DNA of 64,000 nucleotides from Leguminivora glycinivorella (GCF_023078275.1 NC_062991.1:3782001-3846000); one strand, 5' to 3'. Shown: positions 42,135 to 52,752, counted from the stretch's first letter. A program made the numbers and translations. The notes: a model not told the origin generated them from the letters alone.

Positions 42135-42750
42135 GTGCTGCACGTGCCGCCGCCCCGCGCGCGCTCCCTCCGCGCGCGCGGGACGACTCCTATTTCGTCG
42201 AAATCACGGTGTCAGCGTGCATACGCTGACGTCACCGCCGGCCAGTCTACTGCAACTAGCCGGGTCAATGCACCAACTACAAAGGGATGTGAAGTACGGG
42301 CACCTGCCAAGGAAAATACTTCCCGCACCAATGTGGATGAAGAGGGATTCATATTGGTGGAAAAGAAGAGCAAGGCGCAGAGCGGCTCGCAAGACTATGT
42401 GTGGCTCTGCGGAACCGGTGAATTCTGGTCTACGGATTGCCACACCGAGTAGGGCGCTCTACGTGTCTCGCCTGCATTACTCCGCCATGGCTGACGAGGT
42501 GGTGGACTACGTTCGTCGGAAGACTGGCTACACGCTGAGGGTGCAACAGCTGCAGTCGCGTCACTACGTGCACTTCAGCTCGTTCGTTGTGCGCGTGCCG
42601 CGGCCGCTGCAGGACACCATCGCGAGCGCAGACTTCTGGCCGAAAGGTGTGGTTTTTCGGCGGTTCCGGGGCAACCTGCCAAATCCCACACCGGGGCAAA
42701 CGACGCAACGGAGCCACGCTGTGACGTCATCGCCCAAATCAATTGTTTAA
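42135..42750 (+). pseudogene. LINE ORF1-type protein, frameshifted
   Basis: Two overlapping frames together give one recognisable protein. The first (to about 42400) has RAYADVTAG and DEEGFILVEKKSKA, the linker typical of lepidopteran LINE ORF1 proteins. The second (from about 42400 to the stop at 42748-42750) has RALYVSRLHYSAMADEVVDY, then SSFVVRVPRPL and FWPKGVVFRRFRG, an RRM-like RNA-binding domain of the same protein type. The switch of frame near 42390-42410 means at least one indel. The N-terminal coiled coil and all of ORF2 are absent. It is GC-rich against an AT-rich background. The precise LINE clade is uncertain (Jockey/CR1-like). Confidence 0.65.
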
Positions 42751-42766
42751 TTTTATTTTTAATTTT

Positions 42767-43100
42767 GTTCTATTTATTTTTCAAAGATTCAAAGAAAGAT
42801 TCAAAGATTCAAAGATTTATTTGTTCAACATAGGTAAGTTACAAGATGTTCAATAATTGTTTTCAGTATCACTATGTCGTGCCTATTGGCATACAAATAT
42901 ATTAATAATATAGTTACACTACTTAATTAAAATATCACAGTCAAATATCAAAACAATAACATTCAAACAGGGTTATCTCATGCAATCAATTCAATCTAAT
43001 AATTTAATAATGTCACAGTAATGTTGATAAACATAATATGATAGTGAACTTTCGGCCTAAGTGATAAAGATCGTTTTTTTAAATCTTGTACTATACGGTC
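42767..43100 (-). repeat. Retroelement 3' end with TTGAATC-type tail (minus)
   Basis: Read on the minus strand it ends in repeated AATCTTTGAATCTTTGAATC, a simple tail seen on lepidopteran LINE copies. The body to about 43100 is AT-rich without a frame. From 43100 to 43560 nothing else is seen. Confidence 0.45.
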
Positions 43101-43563
43101 AGTACTACAGTTAGACGTCGACATCTGGACATGATACAAAAGAAGAAAATACGCTGCTTGGATTAAAGTAAGTAGTTAATTATATGAAGGTAAGTAAACC
43201 TTAATCCAGTTACGTATGTATATATGTAGTAAAGATATAAAGAAAACAAAAGAAATGCATTCATTTCTCCATATTTTCGTGTCAAGGAATCCTTTTATTG
43301 ATGTTTCACTGTTTATCTTACCTTAACACAATTGAGGGTTGTAAAATATCATAAAAGGCACTAAAAATGTCCGTATACCAAGAAATATCTAATCAATTTA
43401 ATAGTAGTCCACTAAAGGATTTCAAGTCCAACGGTTGTTACTTAAAAAAACATGGATCAAAGTTTAAAGTTTATTGAGGAGTGCTAGTTTTCTAAGTTTT
43501 GTTAGAGATATGTGTGATGACGTTTGGTGTACTGAATGCTCCAATGTTATCATATAAAAAACA

Positions 43564-43599
43564 ATGACAAAAGTTTGGTTTTCACCGTTTCAAAGACAA
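43564..43599 (+). CDS. Sugar transporter gene 2, exon 1 (candidate)
   Basis: ATG at 43564, 12 codons (MTKVWFSPFQRQ), then a consensus donor GTAAGTAC at 43600, phase 0. Exon 2 at 45019 starts in phase 0 with CFVTSG, as in gene 1. The two first exons match in length, phase and the closing PF-x-x-Q. The intron is 1,419 bp and holds a SINE and two nested MITEs. The 3' end of this gene is broken (see 45607-47175), so this exon belongs to a pseudogene or a damaged allele. Confidence 0.68.
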
Positions 43600-43994
43600 G
43601 TAAGTACACCCAAAGGCTCAAAGAAATGGGTAACCTAGGCTTTTACCCAACCCTAATATTTTCAAAACTTTTCTCCTTGCAACTCGGAAACTTTTTTATT
43701 CTTAGTTTATTTGGCGCAAATTATGAATTGTTTCCTCACGATGACTAGTGAAATAGACATTATGAAGTGGAATCTTGAGCATTCAGACGCTATCAAATAT
43801 TTGTTTATCAATATCATCGTCCAAAATCCAAGACAACCATGAATCACAAAAATTATTTGCCTTTGGATGACTCAAAATTTGTCATCGATTTAATAATGAA
43901 AGATCTTTATCTACCTTTTTAGTCATTAAACCCTGGCGGTTGGTCAAGGGTAGCATTAGCTCTGTATACCCTTTAGGTAAATAAATAAATAAAG

Positions 43995-44240
43995 AAATAT
44001 TATAGGACATTCTTACACAGATTGACTGAGGCCCACGGTAAGCTCAAGAAGGCTTGTGTTGTGGGTACTCAGACAACGATATATATAATACATAAATACT
44101 TATATACATAGAAAACATCCATGACTCAGGAACAAATATCTGTGCTCATCACACAAATAAATGCCCTTACCGGGATTCGAACCCGGGACCGCGGCGTAGC
44201 AGGCAGGTTCACTACCGACTGCTCCAGACCGGTCGTCAAA
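43995..44240 (-). mobile_element. SINE family O, minus, complete-looking
   Basis: From the tail (AAATAAATAAATAAAGAAAT near 43978) through GGTAAGCTCAAGAAGGCTTG, CATCCATGACTCAGGAAC and GGGATTCGAACCCGGGACCG (B-box) to CCAGACCGGTCGTC at 44237. Mirror of 57685-57955. From 43602 to 43975 no feature is seen. Confidence 0.8.
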
Positions 44241-44429
44241 AGTATATAAAAAAGTGTAAGTGTAAGTGTATAAAAGTATAAGGTATATATCATTAAAGCG
44301 TTAAAGATATCATTAAAGAGTGTGTACGCATTACTAAGTCTTTTGGCTTCGGCTATGCGCACGCCTTCCAAAGCTCTGGAACACCATTGTTCCGTGATGA
44401 GAAAAACATCTTTTATAAGGTCAGCATGG

Positions 44430-44712
44430 CATTATTATGCTTGCAATTCTGTCACTTATCAATGTGGATAAGACATCTCTCATTCTCACACTGCCATACT
44501 TGCCAGGTGCTGTAGCCGAATGGCATTTTTGCGACGCGAAACGAAAACGAAACGCCGCGAAAGATAGTCTGGCTCTGTCACGCCAATACGCAAGAGCAAT
44601 AGAGATAGATATCTACGACCGTTTCGTTTCGTGAGCGTTTGTGCCATTCGGTTACGTACCCAAAACGTGACGTATGCTTTGTCTTATGGATAAATGATGA
44701 AATTGGTAGCAT
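44430..44712. mobile_element. Stem-type MITE, host of a nested family J insertion
   Basis: TATGCTTGCAATTCTGTCAC, TTATCAATGTGGATAAGACA and CATACTTGCCA (to 44505), then CAAAACGTGACGTATGCTTT and ATAAATGATGAAATTGGTAG (from 44661). The uninterrupted relative is 52631-52752, where CTTGCCAAAGCGTGACG is continuous. Confidence 0.75.
44506..44660 (+). mobile_element. Family J MITE, copy 4, nested
   Basis: 155 bp from GGTGCTGTAGCCGAATGGCA to GTGCCATTCGGTTACGTACC. Comparison with the empty relative at 52.7 kb shows that only CA is duplicated (44504-44505 and 44661-44662). Confidence 0.8.
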
Positions 44713-44714
44713 TG

Positions 44715-44965
44715 GTAGGTGTGGTGACGGGTTAAGAATTTCACCACCCCCTTTCTTCCCGTGGGTGTCGTAGAAGGCGACTGTGGGATATGGGGTAAAT
44801 TGTGGCGTAGGCGAGAGGCTGGCAACCTGTCACTGCAATGTCACAGTTTTGTTTTCTATCAACCCCTTATTTGCCAGGAGTGGCATTGAAACTTGAGTAG
44901 TTTTATATGCTCTGCCTACCCCTTCATGGGATACAGGCGTGATTGTATGTTATGTTATGTTATGG
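44715..44965 (+). mobile_element. SINE-like family E copy
   Basis: TGTGGTGACGGGTTAAGAAT, TTCACCACCCCCTTTCTTCC, GGCGACTGTGGGATATGGGG, ATACAGGCGTGATTGTATG with a (TATGT)n end. Close to 49955-50205. Confidence 0.78.
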
Positions 44966-45018
44966 TAGCATCATAGGCCTGCTGGTGAAAATGCTATTAA
45001 TTTTTTGATGGTTTTCAG

Positions 45019-45154
45019 TGCTTCGTGACGTCAGGAGTATGCCTAAACATGGCTGGTCATGGACTGACAGTTGGCTTCACAGCTGTACTGCTGCCGCAGC
45101 TTCAAAGACTAGACTCGCCGATATTTGTGGATGACGTCAGTGGTTCTTGGATAG
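45019..45154 (+). CDS. Sugar transporter gene 2, exon 2
   Basis: 136 bp between acceptor GATGGTTTTCAG and donor GTAGAT (45155). It encodes CFVTSGVCLNMAGHGLTVGF, TAVLLPQLQR and SGSWI, clearly paralogous to 37545-37680 with the same length and phase. Intact by itself, but the exon that follows is damaged. Confidence 0.8.
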
Positions 45155-45169
45155 GTAGATATTACATAC

Positions 45170-45310
45170 ATGATATGCATTAACCTGCAGTCCTGCATTG
45201 ACAGATTGCTATTCCATCGCCTACAATTGAAATTATTCGACAGTCGACTTCTACGACACCCACGGGAGGAAAAAGGGTGGTGAAATTCTTGACCAGCTAC
45301 CACACGTAAT
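45170..45310 (-). repeat. SINE family E fragment in intron 2 of gene 2
   Basis: Reverse complement of the family E core: GTCGACTTCTACGACACCCA, CGGGAGG and GGTGGTGAAATTCTTGACC. Ends diverged. Confidence 0.6.
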
Positions 45311-46114
45311 ATTAACTGTATCTGTTCTCTGAACTGCGTAGTTCTCAGGAGTTCGTAGAAACCACTTCTTTTCACTGCTTTTGATCAATTGCAGTAGGTT
45401 TCTTTACAGTAGCTTAATAGCAAAGGCCTAAAAGTTTAAATTGCGTCGAATAAAAATTTATTTTAAAAGTTAACAGTCAATTTTGCTTTTCGTTGTACAA
45501 CTCGCCAATGGACCAAAAAATATCATAATTTTCAAATTGCATATATTTAATTCGACACATCAAGTTCAACAACATTTATTTTTCAATTCAATGTTTTGAT
45601 TTACAGCGTCAATTGCCTCGGTTTCGCGCTTGTAACCGGAAACTTCATCGTTCCTACAATCATGGCCAAAAGTGGCCGAAAACTTGCTAATCTCATCAGC
45701 ATCCTGCCCATGCTAGTCGGCTGGTTCAGTATCCTCCTGGCCACCAGCGTGACTGGGCTACTCCTCGCCAGGTTCCTCCAAGGAGTCTCCATGGGAATGA
45801 TCGCCACGCTAGGACCAGTGCTTATAGGAGAATACACCAGCCCTAAGAACAGAGGCGCTTTCCTTATGACCCTCTCTCTAGCCATTGCTATCGGAGTCCT
45901 AACTGTCCACACTGTAGGATCTTACTTCGGTTGGCAAACAGCAGCGCTTTTATGCGCCTTCATATCTTTTATAAATTTGCTAATAGTTATTAATTGTCCA
46001 GAATCCCCAAGCTGGCTAGCAGATCAAGGACGATACGACGAATGTAAACGAGTCTTTAGATGGCTAAGAGGTGATGATGAAGAGGAAGAATTACATTCAA
46101 TGATAGACACAAGT

Positions 46115-46199
46115 CTCTCACCAGGATTTTGGGGCGATGCTGTACTGACTTCATGTTATATTCGAAATAGATGTAGGGAATGTAATTGTAAATGTAAAT
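46115..46199 (+). other. 85-bp insertion with copia integrase-like frame
   Basis: Absent from gene 1 at the matching position (after IDSS/IDTS). Its first two thirds read SPGFWGDAVLTSCYIRNR, close to the FW-x-EAV-x-TA-x-Y-x-x-NR signature near the end of the Ty1/copia integrase core. The rest is TGTAAATGTAAATG simple sequence. GT borders both sides as possible microhomology. It looks like filler DNA captured at a break. Confidence 0.55.
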
Positions 46200-46664
46200 G
46201 TAATCAGGGAATCTAAAGAAGATGGTGAAGCGAAAGATTCTTTTACATGGAAAGTGAAGAGCGGTTTAGTGTATCTGAATGAGACTGTGCGAAAGAGACA
46301 GTTTTATAAACCAATATTTATAATGATGCATCTTTATACGTTAGGACAATGGGGTGGAGCAAATGTCATGTCAGCTTATACAACAAAGATTTTAGAAAAT
46401 GTCGTTGGACCTAATGCTATATTTGGTCTGATCATCATCAGTCTTGGAACGCAGAGGATCATATCAAACTCTAGCGCTGTATACGTAATTAAGAAGATTA
46501 GGAGACGGACTATGTTGCTAACCACAACATTGATCAACATTTCTGCTTACCTTACAATAGCTGGTTATACTTACGCCAAAATAAATGGTTATCTACCGTT
46601 TGACCATCCACTGATAGGTATTATACTATGTCATATTCATATGTTTTCAATAGCTACAGGAACA

Positions 46665-46821
46665 GGGTGGCTAGCCGAATGGCACAATCGCTCACGAAAC
46701 GCTCACGAAACGAAGCGCTAGTAGATATCTATCTCTATCGCGCTTGCGTATTGGCGCGACAGAGCCAGCGGCGTATCGCTTTCGTTTGGCGTCGGAGAAA
46801 TGCCATTCGGCTACGGGGCCT
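46665..46821 (+). mobile_element. Family J MITE, copy 2, inside transporter gene 2
   Basis: 157 bp, apparently identical to the reverse complement of 12742-12898. It separates GGAACA from GTTCCG in the ATGTVPLP stretch of the transporter. No duplication is evident here; the 2-bp duplication seen at 44506-44660 cannot be placed. Confidence 0.9.
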
Positions 46822-47180
46822 GTTCCGTTACCTCTCATAATAGCTGGAGAGCTATTTCCTTTAGAATACAGAAGTTTAGCTGGTGGGATCAGCGTACTTT
46901 TCGTGTCTATAAATCTTTTTTTGACAGTGAAAACATTGCCATATCTTTTTGCCACGATAGGTTTACCAGGTGCGTACTGCATTTATGCTGGGGTCGTTGC
47001 GTACTGCCTAGTTGTGTGTTGGATGGTGTTACCGGAGACTAAGGATAGGACTCTTCAGGATATTGAGGAAGAGTTTATGGGACGTCCGTTGTCACCTGAG
47101 GAGTTAATGTCTACGTTATCGCTGACGTCTTTGAAACACAATACGGATCGGCGGTGCAGTGCTCCAATGATTTAGCTTCT

Positions 47181-47347
47181 AAAGTGACATACAGGTCGAA
47201 CGCGATTAATTAACATTATTTTTACCCCCCACCACCACGCCGCCAGGTTGCGCTGGCCGCGACCACGGCCAGTGCAACCTGGCCGAAACGTTGGGAAAAA
47301 AGGTAAAAATAATGTTAATTAATCGCGTTCGACCTGTATGTGACTTT
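47181..47347. mobile_element. Family K palindromic MITE
   Basis: Arms from AAAGTGACATACAGGTCGAA to TTAACATTATTTTTACC (left) and their reverse complement (right, to TGACTTT) are near-perfect, about 46 bp each. The centre holds a smaller inverted pair (GGTTGCGCTGGCC/GGCCAGTGCAACC). It begins 5 bp after the gene 2 stop codon. From 47348 to 47797 no gene is seen. Confidence 0.8.
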
Positions 47348-48551
47348 AAATATGTGTACAAAGCGCGAGAACTTAAAGTGTTAGATTTAGCTTGTGTTTG
47401 AAGACAGGCAAAGCTTCGTTAGTAGAAATTGTGCTGTAAAATAAGTAGGCGCGGTGGGCATGAGTAATTGAGCAGATCGCTCCGAGTGTTTATTGATTCA
47501 CCTTTTAATAAATATTAACAATTTAGCTTTTAAGAATCTAAGGTGTGCACCTTTTCGACTGGGGGTCAAATTAAATTATCGAAATATTATCTACGTTTTC
47601 ATCAGCATCGTATTTTACCATTGTATTTACTTTATTAGTGAACAAGCTGAATGAGTAGGTAGTAATTGTGATAAAACAGGTTGTGATAAGTATTTATAAT
47701 GTTATAAACTGTAACAAAAAAAAATGGAAAATTTTTAATGTTGTATTATTATTTTTTATTTATTTACAAATAATCATACTTCCTAGTCAAATAGTCCGCC
47801 CCGCATAGAGATGGGCGCTGACGGGTAAATACCGGGAAAATACCCATATCTACCCAATCTACCCGGTATTTACCCGTATCTACCCAAATGAGCGGGTATA
47901 AAAAATAATCTATGAAATTAAAGATTATTCTTAATTTACATGACTGAAATATATTTTTCTACTAAAATAAATATATATATTTGACTAACTAATATTAAAA
48001 TGTTAACAGAGATTCCAAATATTCCATATATCATGTGTAATTTACCACATTCAATTAAAAAGTTGTATTCCCCAGATGTTTTAGGCCCACTAAGTATTCA
48101 AATAACTTACTTAACTTAAACACGGTGGACAGACAAATTCAAATTCATTAGCCAATGAGGTCACAGCTTTGCAAAACGCCAGGTAGTTGCATCCGTATTG
48201 AAAGGGTGCAATAAATCAGTTGACCGGTCAGTTACTTTTTTTTATTTTTATTTATGGGATACTTATAACTTAGTTTGTACTTAGTTAAACAAGCGCCACG
48301 TCCATGTGTGATTTTAATTAACACTTGCTTTGAATTCGGACTGTAATAATGCCTTCTATGTGACTTCGGCTAGATACTGGACTTCGGCTAGATAGTAGGC
48401 TTTACCAAACAAACAGCAAGTAACATTTTAGTGCTATAATTTTGGTTTTCGACGCTAAAAGCTACTATAGATGTCGTATAAAGGTTTTCGGCGTGACCGC
48501 CTGTCGTATAAAAGCCACCAGTCACACCTTTTAGCTCTATAAGCTTGTACC

Positions 48552-48925
48552 GCTAAAAGGTGTTATTAGGAAGTGATGTAAACGTTTATATCACCATTTT
48601 ATAGAGCCGCTATAGGCCTGGTCTATGATCAAATATGACTACTATAGGTCTATATTATTGTATAATAGTGTTAGGAATCACTGCTATGCAATCAATTTGC
48701 GCTACTAAGGTTCCCGACAAGCCGCTATAGTTGTTGCGTTATACAGCTAAAAGGTGTTATTAGGAAGTGATGTAAACGTTTATATCACCATTTTATAGAG
48801 CCGCTATAGGCCTGGTCTATAACAGGATCAAATATGACTATTACAGAACAATATTACTGTATAATGGTGTTAGAAATCACTGTTATGCAATCAATTTGCG
48901 CTATTAAGGTTACCAACAAGCCGCT
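48552..48925 (+). repeat. Direct duplication of about 194 bp within the hAT element
   Basis: GCTAAAAGGTGTTATTAGGA, TATATCACCATTTTATAGAG, CCGCTATAGGCCTGGTCTAT and TATGCAATCAATTTGCGCTA appear at 48552 and again about 194 bp later. Confidence 0.8.
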
Positions 48926-49954
48926 TATAGTATTTTTAGTAGTTGTGTTTTAACAGATTTAAAACCTAACTATACCACTATTTTGGGATATAGTGGCTTT
49001 GGAAAACACTGCTATAGTATTTAACACTGTATAGTAGTGATATGAATACCATTATAGAGCTATTTTTATAATGAAGTTTTCAGGATACGTTTATATAGCT
49101 TTGAAAAGGTTATAGTCGTTTTCTAATGCCTTTTATATCTCATCGCCGTATACGCCACAATGACTCTTTAAATATCACAGACCTGTTGAATAATGATTTC
49201 GGTATCTCTTTTAAAACACAATAGCGTTATAGCTGAGTTTACTATATGTTTTATAAACCAAATCAGATATATAAGAGTAGAAAACGATTACTTTTAAATG
49301 ACAATTTTGACCTTAAAAGGCTGCTTTATGGTGTTTATACATCGTAATTATGAAATCAGGCCAAAGATGCGGTATCTCGTTCCGTACAGTGTTTTTCTAG
49401 AAATTAACTTTAAAAATACACATAGCGACCAATTGTAGTTTAGATTTGTCATACTAAAAAGAAAACCACATTTATTAATACTGTTTAAAAGATCTTTCTA
49501 TAGTTTTCTATACATTGAAAACAAGTATTGTTTTCTATATAAAGAACTTATAAGTTAAACTGGATCATAGTTAAATTCTCATGCAACCCTAATTGAATCC
49601 ACGATGGCGGGCTTATGGCAGTGAATGCGTATGATAAGTGATATAGTCGAACTATAAAAGCGTATGTTTTACTTCTTGGATCCATAGTAGAAACTATGGT
49701 GCCAATAATTTTATTGTATTAAATTATATTTATTTATTTTATTCAAAACATGGTATAAATCGAGGGCGCATTTAAATACTCCATTAAACTAATATTCTTT
49801 TAACGGTAAAATTTCCATCGCATACCTTTTTGCAGTAATGATGGAAGTATACGAAATCCAAATTATGTTAATTGACACTAAACTTCACAAGTTCACACGC
49901 CACTTTTCGTTAAGTTCCTCGTTTAGAACAGTTTTTGTTAAATATTACACACAT

Positions 49955-50205
49955 TCCTCCTGTGTGGTGACGGGTTAAGAATTTCACCACCCCCTTTCTT
50001 CCCGTGGGTGTCGTAGAAGGCGACTATGGGATATGGGTTAAATTGTGGCGTAGGCGAGAGGCTGGCAACCTGTCACTGCAATGCCACAGTTTGGTTTTCT
50101 TTTAACCCCTTATTTGCCAAGAGTGGCCCTGAAACTTAAGTAGTTTCATGTGCTCTGCCTACCCCTTTATGGGATACAGGCGTGATTGTATGTATGTATG
50201 TATGT
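49955..50205 (+). mobile_element. SINE-like family E copy nested in the hAT element
   Basis: CTCCTGTGTGGTGACGGGTT to ATACAGGCGTGATTG followed by (TATG)n; almost identical to 44715-44965. Confidence 0.8.
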
Positions 50206-50809
50206 ACACACATTAATTATTTTAGAAATTTCGCATTAAAAGGGACGGCAACTGCTATTATACAACAAAATAACCTGTATAACGGAATCTCAAATGCTAC
50301 TATAGCATACATTGATACTATAATAGCGTTACTGTGTCCTCTATGTCAACAAATTAGCACAATAGTCATCATTACATCACCATTATAGACCTTAAACGTC
50401 ACGGATGATACTGCTATAGGCCTATTATATCACTAAATGGCTGCATAATTGCGCCAAATCGGCTCTACAGTACCAAGGGTAGGAGGAGGAGGTAACAAAC
50501 ACACAAGCATGTCAATGATATTTAACAAATTCCTTATTCAATACAAATACTTCGATATATGTTTATAGAACTATATTAATAAAATATAAATATATTATAC
50601 AATACCAAGAAAACATTTTTTCACGATTAAATTCAATTTATGACCCATTTTATTACAATATTTATTTATACCCACCCATTAGGGTAGAAAAGGTAAATAT
50701 CGGGTAGATTGGGTAAATACCCGGTAAATACCCGATATCTACCCCGGGTATTTTCCCGCCGCCCATCTCTAGCCCCGCATCGCTCCTGACAGAAAGGTAT
50801 ACACGCTTA

Positions 50810-50952
50810 GGGCCCATTTAGACGGTACGAGAACTCGCATACGAGTTTTACTACATTGCGGTATTTGATGGCTGTGCTGAATGCATTTAACCTCCACAGC
50901 CCGCAATGTAACTAAAATCGCATGCGAGTTCGCACGCCGTCTAAATCAAGCC
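50810..50952. mobile_element. Harbinger-like MITE, TTA duplication
   Basis: GGGCCCATTTAGACGG and, inverted, GGCTTGATTTAGACGG form the ends, with ACTCGCATACGAGTTTTACT mirrored inside. TTA at 50807-50809 and 50953-50955. Confidence 0.75.
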
Positions 50953-50956
50953 TTAC

Positions 50957-51155
50957 TGACAATCAACCTCTGCGCCGGCCAGAAACGACCCGGAGCGGGG
51001 GTCGAGGCCCCTCCTGCAGGCAAGGCCCCAACTCCCCGAGGAATGTTTTTGCTTCCATTCTCCTGGGTCTTGGCCTGGAGGCTCTGGAGAGCAAGAGCAT
51101 TCTACTGCAGCTTTCATCGACGAAGATCTGCCTGCTTTCTATCCAAATCCAGCTA
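50957..51155 (+). other. GC-rich open stretch of unknown origin
   Basis: One frame is open from 50922 to 51158 and includes SPRNVFASILLGLGLEALES. The sequence is GC-rich beside AT-rich repeats. The pogo-like element at 51156 interrupts it: beyond that element the same frame would continue for about eight codons to a stop. Not recognised; it could be a retroelement or host exon fragment. Confidence 0.3.
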
Positions 51156-51994
51156 CAGTGAAACCTGGATAAGTGAGACTTCAAGGGACAACAAAATTTA
51201 TCTCACTTAAAGAGGTATTCCACTTATTCAGGGTCTCAGTTAGACAGGCATAATAAAATTTTTGGCTCATTTACAGAGGGTATCACTAATAGAGGCCAGA
51301 ATAGGGGATATGCCAGTTATAGAGGTGATAAAAGGAAAAAAAAAAAATAAATAAATAAGGTGTTATGCATATATGTAGTAGTTATTATTTGTTGCATACT
51401 ACTTAAAAGAAAATGTACTTAAATAGACCTTGCATTTAAATCAAATTTAAGACTTATTCGTATAAGACGTCATGGTGTCTTAGAAATTTTATAGGTAGGT
51501 ATATTATGAAAATATTTTTATTTTTTATTTTTATGTTACTTATCGAGATTTTAGCTTTAATTACTTAAAATAACCAAGAAAACCCTCAAACTCACTAGAA
51601 TACGAGGATCAATCACGTAATTTAAAGATAGGCTAAGCATTATTAAAAATATGGAAATAGATTTTCAATAAAGTCCAAGTTACAGAGGTCATAGATTGAC
51701 TGTATCTCAGGTACAGAGGTAAATTCCTATAAAATTCTTAAGAAACAATTAAGTAAGTTAATATACATTTGAAATATAGTCTCAGTAACAGAGGTAAAAA
51801 TGGTAAAATACACACTCTATCTCACTAATAGAGGGAAATGTGACTATGAAATCGAAGAGGCTGATCTCAGTTATAGAGGTCTGTTTTATCTCACTAATAG
51901 AGGTAAATCGGTGCGAAAGTGTCGGGACCGCAGCTTGGGTCCCAACTAAAGAGGTTTCTCACTTATCCAGGTCCCACTTAACCAGGTTTCACTG
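51156..51994. mobile_element. pogo-like non-autonomous element, TA duplication
   Basis: Ends CAGTGAAACCTGGATAAGTG and (inverted) CAGTGAAACCTGGTTAAGTG, flanked by TA (51154-51155 and 51995-51996). The interior repeats ACAGAGGTAA/ATAGAGGTAA-like motifs about ten times. 839 bp, no transposase. Ends starting CAGT with a TA duplication fit the pogo/Tigger group. Confidence 0.82.
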
Positions 51995-52084
51995 TATATA
52001 GAATGACGAACAGGGCGGCGTGATAAACATAAACATACATAGCTATAATAACCCCCATACCCCCCCCCCCCCCCGCGCTCGACT

Positions 52085-52294
52085 GGGAATTTTTGTTCCC
52101 AATAGACTTACTGATAGTAAGGGCTAGGCAATAGGTAGGTTAGGTTTGTTAGATACCTATAGATGCCCGAAGGGCAAACGATCTAGAAATAAGAGCCCCC
52201 CGCAGCGGGACTCCGTCGAAACAGTTGTCGCGTCTGGTTTCGTGCAAAAAAGCAAAGTCTTACAATCAGTAAGTCTATTGGTAAGAACATTCCC
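52085..52294. mobile_element. Inverted-repeat MITE (CCCAATAGACTTACTGA arms)
   Basis: GGGAATTTTTGTTCCCAATA, GACTTACTGAT and GTAAG at the left are mirrored by CTTACAATCAGTAAGTCTAT and GGTAAGAACATTCCC. A run of about 16 C residues precedes it (52060-52075). From 52295 to 52630 no feature is seen. Confidence 0.7.
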
Positions 52295-52630
52295 AATGGT
52301 TCAACTGGTAAAACTATGCGGTAAGACTACAGGGTCATTTCTGCTGGGCTGGCTGACCATATTTTACCACATTTTTTTGTAGATTGATTTGCGCCTTTTA
52401 ATATAACTCTCTTAAATTACTCGTGATTGCGTTGTATGGACACGCAATCATTAAACGTATTTTATCATTTATCACATCTTCTATCTTATCAACGCAATTT
52501 ATGATAAAATTGCACGCAATAAGAGATAAGATAGATCAGTCACATATACGATAATATTTATCTAATGAACCTAATGAAGGTCTAATGCAATCTAAAAATC
52601 AAGGGTGAATGACATCTTCAGCCGGCGTAT

Positions 52631-52752
52631 CATGCTTACAATTTTATCACTTGTCCACGTGGATAAGACAACTGTCACTCTCACACTGACATACTTGCCA
52701 AAGCGTGACGGATGCTTTATCCACGTGGATAAGTGATACAATTGGAATCATA
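52631..52752. mobile_element. Stem-type MITE, uninterrupted copy
   Basis: CATGCTTACAATTTTATCAC and TTGTCCACGTGGATAAG are mirrored by CTTTATCCACGTGGATAAGT and GATACAATTGGAATCATA. It serves as the empty site for the nested pair at 44430-44712. Confidence 0.78.

Larger units (their letters stand above)
45607..47175 (+). pseudogene. Sugar transporter gene 2, exon 3, broken in three places
   Basis: Alignable by eye to gene 1 exon 3 along its whole length (KSGRK loop, GEYTSPKNRG, PESPSWLADQGRYDE, AGELFPLEYRS, PETKDRTLQDIEEEF, stop TAG at 47173-47175). Three insertions break the frame: two extra bases at about 45615-45616 shift the start of the exon relative to gene 1; 85 bases at 46115-46199 bring a shift and a stop; a 157-bp family J MITE lies at 46665-46821. 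Without these 244 bases, exons 1-3 would total exactly 499 codons including the stop, close to the 502 of gene 1, so there is little other damage. No splice sites are seen that would remove the MITE or the 85-bp piece in frame. It could be a recent pseudogene or a null allele. Confidence 0.85.
47806..50771. mobile_element. Non-autonomous hAT element, 2,966 bp, 8-bp duplication
   Basis: GCCCCGCA at 47798-47805 and 50772-50779 flanks ends TAGAGATGGGCG and CGCCCATCTCTA. An 8-bp duplication with a T/CAGAGATGGGC end is a standard hAT signature. Subterminal GGGTAAATACC/GGTATTTACCC repeats are dense at both ends (47820-47900 and 50690-50760). No transposase is seen. The interior is rich in CTATAG-type motifs and holds a nested SINE. 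Confidence 0.88.

Noticed and set aside
46628..46840. Small gene shared with 12735-12938 (VASRMAQSLTKRSRNEALVD peptide)
   Set aside because: The shared peptide is the translation of the identical family J MITE, not a protein family.
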